Source: Saccharopolyspora_C sp040643635 (GTDB lineage Bacteria; Actinomycetota; Actinomycetes; Mycobacteriales; Pseudonocardiaceae). From it: a stretch of 64,000 nt of DNA. The stretch is taken from NCBI RefSeq assembly GCF_040643635.1, contig NZ_JBEYUS010000009.1:79568-143567 (forward strand), written 5' to 3'. The first letter of the stretch is position 1; each line of letters opens with the position of its first letter. Shown one piece after another: positions 1 to 12,400 of this stretch. The translations under genes and the position numbers were made by a program. The notes under the pieces were generated by a model. It saw only the letters and a list, made by a program, of their open reading frames with translations. It had not been told where the DNA came from and did not search any database.

Positions 1-2
1 AC

Positions 3-428
3 TCCGGGCGGAGCGGCGACGGTGCGAACCGCGGGGACGACGCGAACCCGGGCGAGGAGTCGAACCGCCGCGGGGAGGAGTCGAACCGCCGGGACGAGGA
101 GTCGAACCGCGGAGACGAGTCGAACCGCCGCGACGACGCCACCACCCGCGGCGGCGAGGACTCGCCGCGGCGCGGCCGGGACCGGAGCGGCACCCAGGAC
201 AGCTTCGACTTCGCCCACGACCCGGAAGCCCAGCAGTGGCGCCGGATGCTGGGCTTCTCCGAGCGGGACATCGCGCAGCAGGACGCCGCGCACAACCTCG
301 GCACCCTGGACGAGGTCGGCCCGCTCGGCGAGGTCGAACTGGACTCGCTGCCCAGCCGCTCCACCGACTCGGACGGGGCGCCCCCCACCGACCAGGACGG
401 CTCGTCCCGCCCGGCCCCCGAGCGCCGG
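3..428 (+). other. Giant protein: charged repeat linker and start of first visible module
   Basis: The visible N-terminal part begins with repeats of the type E-E-S-N-R-R, encoded by imperfect 15-21 bp units up to about 145. These pass into an acidic segment and a motif near 246-300 (M-L-G-F-S-E-R-D-I). This is a typical inter-module linker, so more modules very probably lie upstream. No function is assigned. Confidence 0.6.
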
Positions 429-3400
429 GTGCAGATGGGCGGCGAGCCGGTCGCCCCGCACCGCGCGGTGGTCGACGCGCTCAACGACGCCGCCGCCGAG
501 CACTCCCGCAGCGGCCGCGAGCCGGAACCGCGCACCGAACTGCTCGGCCCGGACGTGTTCGGGCGGCGCGCCCCCGAAGCGGCGCCCGAGTTTCTCACCG
601 GGCACGACTACTCGAACCTGCCCGCGGACCGCACCACCAGCCTGTTCCGGGCGCTGGACATGGCGCGCCCGGAGGGCCGCCCGACGCACGCCGAGATGGC
701 GCCGGACGCGCTGGCCCCCGAGCCCGGTTCGGTGATCACCTCGCACCGCTCGCCGACGCAGCGGGCCCGGTGGGCGCCGCGTCCTCCGGTGCCGCTGCCG
801 GAGACGCTGGAGATGCCGCGGCTGGCGCACCACGTCTGGCTGGGCGGCCCGCTGTCCGGCACGGGCAGGCACGGCATCCACCGGGAGGGCATCGGCGAGT
901 CCGCCGACACGCACGCCGGTCAGCTGGACACGGTGCTGTGGACGGACGTGCCGCGCTCGCAGTTCGAGGCGGCCGACGCGCACACCGGCCCGATGGCCGC
1001 CGACCACCCGCTCGCGCAGGTCCGCGACATGCTCGACTGGGCGCGGCAGCACGACGTGAAGCTGGTCAACCTGGACGAGGTCTCCAACGCGGAGAGCCCG
1101 CTGCCCGGCCACGAGTTCATCGCGAGCGAGCGGGCCAAGATGACCCAGGCCGGCAGCGCGGGCGCCAGCGACCTCGCCCGGCCGGCGATCATCCACGAGT
1201 TCGGCGGCGTCTACGTGGACGGCGACAGCGCGCTGCGGAACCCGCAGAGCGTGTTCGACGTGGCGCTCACCAGCCCCGAGGGGTTCGCCTTCCACGTCGA
1301 CACCGAGCGGGGTTTCTCCAGCAACTCGGTGGTCGCGGCCCCGCGGCAGCACCCGGCGATGCGGGCCTACCTGGACACCATGATCGGGAAGTACGAGAAG
1401 CCGTACTCCGAGGTGGTGGACTCCGAGCTGCGCGGCGCCAGGCCGGAGGACTTCAAAGACTCGATGCTCGCGATGCGGCGCAACTCGATCCTGCAGCGCA
1501 GCGGGCCGGAGAACCTCGACGAGTTCGCCCGGTCCCTGGGCTACCGGGACTCCATCGACCTGCCCGCGCTCAAGGACGTCGACGTGCGCAGCGCCGGGAC
1601 CTGGATGTACCCGGCGCCCGAGCCGCACCCGCGGGTGTGGGACGCGGCGGCGACCGAGCGGTTCACCCAGAACGTCGTCCAGACCCTGGTGCGCGGCCTG
1701 CACAACCGGCCCGGCGAGCTGCTGCTCACCGAGGTCGGCGACGTGGTCAACACCCACCCGGACCCGGACCTGATCTGGAACTCGGCGATCACCTTCCTGG
1801 CCGAGCACCCGACCTTCGGTCCGATGATCGAGGGCGTCACCCTTTCCCGGTACGACTACGGGCGGCCCAACAACCACGAGCTGCCCGACCACGCCCACGA
1901 GCTGCTCAACGTCGACCACGACGACCCGTACGTCCACTACGGCGAAGTCGGCATGCCCACCCGCATCGAGAACCCCGGGCACCCGAGCCCGGACCCGGTG
2001 GAGATGGGCGGGCACCCGCTGGACGCGGTGCAGCCGCAGGGGACCGGCAAGGACCTCACCTTCGCCGACGTGGAGTTCGTGCCGCTGCCCGCGGGCAAGG
2101 ACGGCGAGGCGATCGGCGTCGGCTTCCCCCGCTCCGACGTCGAGGCCGAGACGATGCGGCACGCGTTCGAGGCGGGCGCCGGGGACCGGGCCGCGCAGCT
2201 GTACGGCGCGCCCGCGGACGGCAAGAACTACTTCGTGGCGCCGCACTTCAAGGACGGCCACTTCACCGTCCGGGACCACGACGGCGCGCTGCACCGCCTC
2301 GACCACGAGCAGATGAGCAAGCTGCTGCTCAGCGCCGGTCGGCCCGGTCCGCAGTGGACGCAGGGCACGAACCTGCTGTGGCTGAGCTGCAACCTCGGTT
2401 CGCCGGAGCACTCCGGAGTCGGCCAAGGCCTGCACTCGCTGCTGTCCGACCAGGTCGGGGAGCAGTACGCGCCCAGCGGCAAGCCGGAGCTGCTGGAGAG
2501 CGGCGGCGTGAACCTGCGCGGCACCGGCGACATCACCCGCTTCGGGCCGAACGAGGCGGACCTGCCGAGCTACGGGGACCTGGACACCACCCCGGGCCAC
2601 GGCGTCGAGATGGGCGGCACGCCCCCGCCCGCCGACCCGGAGCAGCGCAGGCTGCTCGGCTCCGCGCGGGACTCGGTGGCCGCCGCGCAGCGACACCTGG
2701 CGGCGCTGCCGCCGGACGCGCTGCCGGAGGCCCGCGCCCAGGTCGCCGCCTGGCGCCAGGCGTGGGCGGACGGCCAGGTCACCTCGCTGGGCCCGGACGC
2801 GCTGCGCTCCTTCGACCAGACCGCGCGGGACCTCGCGAGCGAGATCCGGGAGACCCGCTACGAGCAGCTGCTGGAGCAGCACGACACGGCGTCGGACCGG
2901 ATCGCCGACGGCGTCGAGGAACCCCCGTTCCACGAGGACGGCGTGCCCGGCGGCATCAGCTCGCGGCCCGGCGTGAAGGTGGGGCTGGAGCTGGAGTTCC
3001 AGCTCCCCGAGGCGGACCGCGAGCTGTTCGGCGCCAAGGTCTCCGACCTCGGCATGAAGCTCAACGCGGGCGGCTTCCTGGAGTGGAGCCCGGACACCCC
3101 GCTGCTCACCCCCGACCGGGTCCCGTCGGCGGAGCTGCACTCCCGCGGCAAGTGGGCGATGGTCGACGAGGTCGCCCACGAGAACGGCGTCGAGGTCATC
3201 TCGCCGATCCTGCGGCTGGACCAGCGGCCGGACATGTGGCTGGACGTCGAGGCGGTGCTCGACTCGGTGCAGGAGCACGGCGGCACCGCCGACAGCACCG
3301 GCGGTCACGTCAACATCAGCTTCGACCAGCCGCTCAACGCCCGCGAGTACCACCGGCTGGCGCAGCTGACCAAGTCGTTCGAGTCCGTGATGTACCGGCT

Positions 3401-6400
3401 CGGCAACTACCCGATGGGCCCGAACCAGCGCGCGCTGCACATGGTCGGCCCGAACCCGATCCCGCCGGACGCGTCCAAGGTCACCAGCCCGTCGGACGTC
3501 CGCTCGCTGAGCCGGGACAAGTACGACGCGGTCAGCTTCCGGCACGTGACCGGCGGCCCGGCGGACCGGGTGGAGTTCCGGTTCTGGTCGGGCAGCACGA
3601 AGGCGAGCGTGTGGCAGGCGCACGTGGAGCTCAGCGCCGCGATGCTGGCGGCGGCGAAGGACCCGTCGATCCAGACCCGGCTCGACGAGATGATGCGGGA
3701 ACCGGAGCTGCTCGGCGTCGGCGGCGGTTCCGCGCTGCCGGACCTGATGAACCTGCTGGAAGTGCTGCCGCTGAGCCCGGCCGCGCAGGAGCAGGCGGTG
3801 CACCTGTTCGCGCTCACCGACGCGTGGGAGGACACCGGCGGCAACGACATCCACTGGCGCTCGCAGACGGTGGGCCTGCCCGACGGCGGGTTGTTCTTCC
3901 CGCACGACGGCAACACCATCGACTCCGCCGTCAAGGTGGCGCGGACCGTGCAGCCGCACCCGGACACCGACCTGGTGATGGGCACCCTGGACCCGGACAC
4001 CGGCGACCTGAAGCTGTGGAACGGGGAGACCCTCGCCGGCAACGACCTCATCGACACGATGAGCCACCGGCGGATGGGGGACCGGAACGCGGTCGCGATG
4101 GCCATCTCCGGGGTCGCCGACGCGCCGTGGTTCCCCGAGCTGGTGCAGCACTTCGGCCAGCTGGGCAAGCCGGTGCTGACCGCGGGCAATCCGCTGCTCG
4201 GCCCGGAAGGCCACCTGGTCGCGGCCACCATGCAGGTCGGCGCGGACGGCCGGATGCGCCCGGGCCCGGACCCGGCCGGCTGGGTGGAGCACCGGCCGGA
4301 GGGTTCCCGCCCGACCGGGCAGTTCGACCTCGGGCACGCGATCGCCCAGGTCACCCGGCCCGCGCAGCCCGAGCACGCCCCCGCGGGCGTCGTCATGGGC
4401 GGGGAAGCCTCGCCGCGCACCAGCATCGACGACCACTTCGCCGTGCCGGACCACGGCGACACCGCAGGCGCGCCGCACGACCCGGCCGCGGTCGACGGCA
4501 TCGCGTCCGAGCCGGCCGGCGCGCGCACCGGGCACGCCGACGAGACGGCGCCGCTGCCGGGCGAGGATTTCTCCGGGCAGGACCGGGACGGTGCGGACGA
4601 CGCCCAGCCGCCGAGCGCCGACCCGCGCCAGCGGCGCGGCGTGGACAGCGCGGCGAACGACCCGGCCGCGGTGCGGGAGGTCGTCGCCGCCCTCGACGCC
4701 GCGAACGAGGCGCACTCGGGCGGGGAACGCGCAGGCGAGGCGGCCCCGCTGCTCGGCGAAGACCTGTTCGGCCTGCTGAGCCCGGACCCGACCCCGGATT
4801 TCCTGGCGGAACTGGACATCCCGGGGCTGGACACCGCGAAGCTGCCCGCGCTGATCGACGCGCTGGACCTCTCGCAGGACGCCCCTACCGGCCGGATCAC
4901 CCCCGACGGCCTCCAGAGCCGCCCCGACCAGGTGGTGGTCCGTCGGCTGTCGGAGGAAGCCCGGAAGGACTGGGCGCCCGGCCAGGTCGATCCGCTGCCC
5001 GAAACCGTCGAGATGCCCAAGCTGCTGCACAGCATCTGGATGGGCAGCCCGGTGCAGGCGTCGACCGGCTCCGCCGAGGTGTTCCGCAACTTCGGCGAGG
5101 CCGCCGCCCGGTACGACGGCACCTCGGTGATGTGGACCGACATCCCGCGCGCCGAGTTCGACGCCACCCGCAGCACCGAACCACCCGCCGACGGTTCCCC
5201 GGACCCGCACGCAGGCACCCGGGAGATGCTCGACTGGGCGCGGGACAACGGCGTCAAGCTGGTGAACATCAACGAGTTCTTCCACGCGGAGAACCCGATG
5301 GTGCTGGATCCGTACTTCCGCAGCGAAGTGCAGCGGCTCACCGGGCCGGGCTACGCCGCGGGCAGCGACATCAGCCGCATCGAGATCCTGCGCGCGCTGG
5401 GCGGCATCTACACCGACGGGGACAACCAGGTCCAGGACCTGTCCCGCGCGGGCGAGATCATCGGGACCCAGGAGGCGTGGGCGAAGCTTTCCGACCGCGA
5501 GACCAAGTTCGACAACGCGGCGTACGCGATGCCTCGGTCGCACCCGGTGTCCGACGTCATCCTCAACTCGATGGAGGAGGTCCTCGGCGAGCAGCAGGGG
5601 AACCTCTACCGCGGGCTCTACGACGTGAACAAGGAGACGTTCGACGAGCCCCTGATGTACGTCCGCCGGAACTCGCTGATGATGCGAACCGGCCCGGACG
5701 TGCTCTTCCAGATCGCGCACACGCTGGGCTACGACGGCATCGACGCCTTCCCGAAGATGCCGCTGGTGCACGTGCTGGCGGCGGGGAGCTGGCTGCCGCG
5801 GTCCTCGCACGCACCGGCGCTGCTGGACGGCCCGGAGGCCGCGGCGGACCTCGCGAGCCGTGCCGTGCAGACGCTGATCCGGGACATGAACAACCGGGAC
5901 GGCGATCTCCGGCTGGTCCGGCTGGGTTCCTTGCTGAACAAGCACGCCGATCCGGAGCTCGTCCTCGCCGGTGCTTTGCAGTTCATCTCCGAACGCCCGG
6001 ACCTGGCGCAGCAGGTCCGCTCGATCACGCCGATCAGCTGGAACCTGGGCACGTTCTCCGAAGTCCCGGTCCCGGAAGGTGTCCAGGACCGGTTCGCCGT
6101 CTCCGAGACGGGCTGGCGCCAGCGGATCGCCGAGACCACCGTCCCCGCGTTCGTGCGCGACACCGCGGACGCCGAACTCCTCGAACGCGCGGATTCGGCG
6201 TGGCCGGTCCTCACCCAGGATCAGCTGGACCAGCGCGCGGCCGACCTCTACGGCATGCACGATCCGACCCCGCAGGACGTCGCGGCCATCGAGGTCGTGG
6301 ACCGGCTCGCCGTGGCGGAACCCTTCCAGCCCCGCCCGGACGCGGACGCACTGCTGGCGCTGGCCGACGAGGCCGAGGTCCCAGCCGGGGAACGGGGCGA

Positions 6401-9400
6401 GCGGGTGGCCGCGCTGGTCGAGCTGGCCAGGAACAACCCGGGCGAGGTGCTCACCCGCCAGGACTTCCTGGAGGCCGCCCGCCGCGAGAAATCCCAGTAC
6501 ATCGCACCCGACTGGAGCTCCCTCAACCTCGACGCGGGCGCGGACACCGCGCGCCGCAGCGAGGACGGCGACAGCGCGTCGGACTCCGAGGACGAGGGTC
6601 TGTTCCAGCGGCGCCCGGATCGGGGGCAGGAGGACACCGCTCCCGAGTCCCGTCGGGATGACTCGGACTCCGAGGACGAGGGTCTGTTCCAGCGGCGCCC
6701 GGATCGCAGCGTCGTCATGGGCGGCGACGACGTCGTCGCACCGAGCCGCGAGCACGCGGAGCTGACCTCCGCGCTGAACGACACCGTCGACCAGGTCCGC
6801 AGGCACCTCGACGCGCTGCCCCCGGACTCGGTGCCGCGGCTGCGCGAGCGCGCCGAGCTGTGGATCGACTCCGCGCGCCAGGGCACCTTCGCCGCTGCCG
6901 ACGTGGAGCAGCTGCGGCCGCGGCTGGACGAGGCGTCCCGGCTGCTGCGCAACGTGCGCACCCAGCGCGTCGCCCACCTCACCCGGCAGTTCGAGCAGGC
7001 CCGCGCCGACCTCCGCGACGGCGAGCCGCCGATCGAGTTCCACGTGTTCGGCGTCGAAGGCGGCCAGTCCGCCCGGCCCGACGCGCAGGTCGGCTTCGAG
7101 GTCGAAGTGGAGTTCAAGGGCGGCGACTTCGACGGCAAGGTCGGCGAGCTCGGCATGTCGCTGCTGGAGCAGGACGTGCTGCACGACCACCGGGTCGGCG
7201 GCAAGACCGACACCTTCGAAGCCCACGCCATGGACAAGTGGGCGATGGTCGACGAGCCCGACGTGGACCACGGCATCGAGCTCGTGTCGCCGATCCTCCG
7301 CACCGGTGCGGACGGCGCCGACCCGTGGATGGACCTCCAGGACATGCTGGAGACCGTTCAGGAGCACGGCGGCGAAGCGGGCGCGAAGACCGGCGGGCAC
7401 ATCAACGTCAGCTTCCGCGACCAGGTCCTCACGCCGTCCGAGTACGTGCGGCTGGCGCAGCTCACCAAGGCCTTCGAGGCCACCCTGTACCGGCTCGGCA
7501 ACCACCCCGGCGACGTCGGGCACCGCAACACCTTCCAGGTCGGCCCGAACCCGCTGCCGATCGACCCGCGCGCCGACCTCACCTACGCCGACGTCCGCCG
7601 CCTCAACCAGGAGCGCGAGGAAGGGGTCAGCTACCGCAACGTCGACGGCGGCCCCGGCGACCGCGTCGAGTTCCGGTTCTGGTCCGGCAGCACCGATCCG
7701 GCGGTCTGGCAGGCGCGCACCGAGCTGAGCCTGGCGATGCTGGCCGCCGCGAAGGACCCGTCGATCCACGCCCGGCTGGACGAGCTGATGGCGGAGCCGC
7801 AGCTGCTCGGCCGCGGCTCGACGGACCTGCCGGACCTGGTGGACCTGCTGGAACTGCTGCCGATGAGCGAGACCGCGCAGCAGCAGGCGGTGCAGCTGTT
7901 CGCCGCCACCGAGACGTGGCGGGACACCGGCGCCAACGACGAGCGGGTGCGCGCGCAGACCATCGGCACCCCGAACGGCGGACTGCGGTTCCCCATCCCG
8001 GGCACCTCGATCGCCGATGCGGTCGCCGCCGCGCGGCTGACCACCGTCCCCGAGGGGGCGGACCTGGTCGTCGCCGAGCAGGCGCCGGGCGGTGCCGGGC
8101 TGACGCTGTGGGACGGCGGGACGCTGCCGCCGAAGGAGTTCGGCGACCTCGTCGAGAGCAGGCTCCGGCGGCTCGGCGGTGGCGGCCCCGCGGTGTTCGC
8201 GCTCGGCGCGGGCGGCGGCAAGGGCGGCTGGCTGCCGCAGCTGGTGAACCGGCTCGACGTCCCGGTGCTCACCACCGACTCGACCGTGGTGCAGGGGCCG
8301 GACGGCGGGCTGCGGGTCATCGACCAGTTCGTCGACCAGGACGGTGCGGTGCGGTACCGCCCGGCCACCGACGGCTGGGTGCTGCACGAGAAGGGCGGGA
8401 TCACCCGGCCCACCGGGCACGCCGACCTCGACGCGGCCGTCGCCTCGGTCGCGGCGGACGGCTCCCGGCGCCCGGACTCGGCGGACGGGTCGACCGCGCC
8501 CGCGCGGGAGGACGGCACCACCGCCCCCGACGGGGAACGCCGCCTCGTCATGGGCGACGAGGACGTGGCGATGCCGGACTTCGGCGCGCCGCACGTCGAC
8601 GAGCGCACCCAGCTGGTCGACCGGTTGCAGGGCGCCGTGCCGCAGCTGCAGCGGCACCTCGCCGTGCTCCCGCCGGAGGCGCTGCCGAACGGGGTGCTCC
8701 CGCAGCTGCGCCAGCGGGCCGCCGCCTGGGCCCAGGGCTTGGACGCCAGCACGTTCTCCCAGGTCGACCTGGACCGGCTGCGCGAGCGGGTCGGCCAGGC
8801 CGAGCAGCTGCTGCAGAACATCCGCGGCGTGCGGGCCCGCGGCCTCACCCAGCAGTTCCAGCAGGCGCAGGCGACCGCGCAGTCCGGGGCCTCGCCGGTC
8901 GAGTTCCACCCGCAGGGCATCGCGGGCGGTGCCTCCGCGCGACCCGACCTGCGGGTCGGGCTGGAAGTCGAGTTCCAGTTCCACGGCGAGAACTTCGACG
9001 CCCGCGTCGGTGCCCTCGGCGATGCCCTGCACCGGCAGGGGATGCTCGCCACGCCGTCCATGGTGGACAAGGGCGAGACCGGGATCTCGAACGACGCGGG
9101 CAAGTGGGCGCTGGCCGAAGAACCGTCGGACGAGCAGGCCGTCGAGCTGGTGTCGCCGATCCTGCGCCCCGGCGAGCAGGGCAGCACCGCCTGGCCGGAG
9201 CTCGGCGCGCTGCTCGACACCGTCAACCGGGCGCAGGGCGATGCCGGCCGCACCGGCGGGCACGTGAACCTGAGCTTCGACCGGCCGATGACGCCCGCCG
9301 AGTACCACCGGCTCGCGCAGCTGATGAAGGCGCACGAGGCGGTGCTGTACCGGCTCGGCAACTACCCGGGTGGCGGCGCGCACCGCGAGACCCACGAGGT

Positions 9401-12400
9401 CGGTCCGAACCCGCTGCCCGCGCGCCCGAGCGCGGACCTCACCGTCGCCGACGTCCAGGAGCTCAACTGGGGTCGCGAAGACGCGATCAACTTCCTGCAC
9501 GTGGAGGGCACGCCCCAGGACCGCGTGGAATTCCGCCTCTGGTCCGGCAGCACCGACCCGGCGTACTGGCAGGTCCGCACCGAGCTGAGCGCCGCGATGC
9601 TGGCCGCCGCCCAGGACTCGTCGCTGCAGCCGCGGCTGGACCGGCTGATGGCCGACCCGCAGCTGCTGGGCCGCGGGTCCGCGGAGCTGCCGGACCTGCT
9701 GAACCTGCTGGAAATGCTGCCGATGAGCGAGGAATCGCAGCGGCAGGCGGTGCAGCTGTTCGCCGCGACCGAGCCGTGGCGCAACACCGGCACCAACGAC
9801 CCGGTCCTGCGCTCCGAGTCGATCAGCCTCGGCGGCGGCGGGATGTACTTCCCCGGCCCGAACACCCCGACGCCGGACGCCGTCTCCGGCGCCCGCGCCG
9901 TCGGGTTGCCGGACGGGGCGGGACTGGTCGTGGCCGACCTGACGCCGGACGGCTCGCACGTCGCGCTGTGGGGCGGCGGTACCGCCACCCCCGAAGCCTT
10001 CGTCGAGGGCATCGCCACCCGCCGCGGCATCGGCATGGAGCAGCCCGTCGTGCTCGCCGCGTCCGGTGCCGGGCGCTCCCCGGTGCTGGCCGCACTGGTC
10101 GAGGAGTCCTCGCAGCCGGTGCTGGCCACCGAGAGCGGTGTGGTCCGCACGCCGGACGGCGGCCTGCACGCGGGCCGGATGGTGCCCGGCCCGGACGGCG
10201 CGCTGACCTTCCAGCCCGACCCCGCCGGGTGGACGGTGCACCACCGCGGCAGGGAGTCCTGGTCCACCGGCCAGTCCGAGCTGACCTCCGCGGTCGACGT
10301 GCTCTACACCGACGGCCGCTACGACCCGAACGCGGACTCCGACGCCGAGTCCGGCATGGAGATGGGCGGCGACCGCGCCGGGGACCCGGACCCCGGTCGC
10401 GGCAAGGACCTCACCTTCGCCGACGTGGAGTTCGTGCCGCTGCCCGCGGGCAAGGACGGCGAGGCGATCGGCGTCGGCTTCCCGCGCAGCGACGCGGAAG
10501 CCGAGATCATGCGGCACGCCTTCGAGGCCGGGGCGGGCGAGAACGCGGCCCGGCTCTACGGCGCGCCCGCCGACGCCGACAACTACGTGGTGGCGCCGCA
10601 CTTCAGCGACGGCCGCTTCACCGTCCGGGACAAGAGCGGCGAGCTGCACCGCCTGGACCAGGACCAGATGAGCAGGCTGCTGCTCAGCGCGGGCCGGCCC
10701 GGTCCGGAGTGGACGCAGGGCACGAACCTGCTGTGGCTGAGCTGCCGCCTCGGCGAGGCCGACGGCTCGGTCGGCGCCGGGCTGCACTCGCTGCTGTCCG
10801 ACCACGTCGGCGAGCAGTACGTCCCGCACGGCAGGCCCGAGATCTTCGAGAGCGGCGCCACCCACCTGCTCGGCTCGTCCGACGTCTCCCGCCTCGGCGA
10901 TCCGGACGGTTCCCGCGGCCCCGGTGACCCCGAGTCCGCCGAGCTGCCGGTGCCGGAGGACGGGCGCAGCGTCCGGATGCTCGACGAGGCGCCCGGCAGG
11001 CTGGACTCGCTGGTGGGGCTGGTCACCGAGGCCCAGCGGAACCTGAACGCGCTGCCGCCGGAGGCGATGGCGGACGCCCGTCGGCAGGTCGCCGGGTGGA
11101 CGAACTCGCTGGAATCGCTCAACGCCCTGTCCGACTCGGCGCTGCGCAGCTTCGAGAGCTCCGCGCGCGAGCTGGCCGCGCAGGTCCGCGAAGCGCGCGT
11201 CCGCGACATCGGCGAGCTCTTCCGCGGCGCTGAGCAGGCGCGCGCCGACGGCGCCCGCGAACCGAGCTTCCACCGCGACGGCGTGCCCGGCGGGGCGAGC
11301 TCCCGGCCCGGGGTCAAGGTCGGCCTCGAAGTCGAGTTCAAGTTCCTCGGCACCGACAACGCGGGCGCCACCGCGAAGGTCACCGAACTGGGCACCCGGC
11401 TGGAGGACGCCGGGCATTCCGAATGGCACCCGGTCGCCGACTCGCCCGCCCCGGAGCGGCCGGCGTCGCCGATGGACCTGGACTCCGACTCCGACTCGGA
11501 TTCCTACTCGGACGGCGGCTCCTCGCGGTCCAGCGACTCCTCCGAACTCGAGTCGAACGTGCTGGCCGTGCTGCCGCACCCGAACCAGCCGCTCGTCGGC
11601 GAGCTGCACTCCCGGGGCAAGTGGGCGATGGTCAACGAGACCGCCCACGACTACGGCGCCGAGCTGGTCTCGCCGATCCTGCGGCAGGACCGGCAGCCGG
11701 AGATGTGGGCCGACCTCGACTCGATCCTGCGCGACGTCGAAGCGGTCGACGGCAACGCCGACAGCACCGGCGGCCACGTCAACATGAGCTTCGACGAGCC
11801 GCTGACTCCCCGCGAGCACGTGCGGCTCGCGCAGCTGGCCAAGAGCTTCGAAGCCGTGCTGTACCGCCTCGGCAACTATCCCGGCGGCGGGCAGCGCGCG
11901 ATGCACATGGTCGGCCCGAACCCGATCCCCGCGGACCCGGCGAAGGTCACCACCCCCGAGCACGTCCAGGCGCTGAGCCGGGACCGCTACGACGCGATCA
12001 ACTTCCAGCACGTCGAGGGCGGCCCCGGTGACCGGGTGGAGTTCCGGTTCTGGTCGGGCAGCACGAAGGCGAGCGTGTGGCAGGCGCACGTGGAGCTCAG
12101 CGCCGCGATGCTGGCGGCCGCGAAGGACCCGTCGATCCAGCCGCGGCTCGACGCGCTGCAGAACACGCCCAAGCTCGTCGGCCGGAACACCGGTGCCGCG
12201 CTGCCGGACCTGGTGGAGTTCCTGGAACTGCTGCCGATGAGCCCGGAGTCGCAGCGGCAGGCCGTCGAGCTGTTCGCGCTCAACGACGCCTGGCGCCACA
12301 CCGGCGAGAACGACGCCCACCAGCGGATCGTCACCGTCAGCGGCCCGGACGGCGGGCTGATGTTCCCGACGCCGCGGCACTCCGTCGAGGCCGCGGTCCG

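Noticed and set aside
236..6661. Plus-strand 2,141-codon ORF in another frame
   Set aside because: Shifted reading of the giant gene. It shows an Arg/Ala/Gly/Pro composition and no motifs, while the true frame has the GGVYVDGD and amidoligase motifs.
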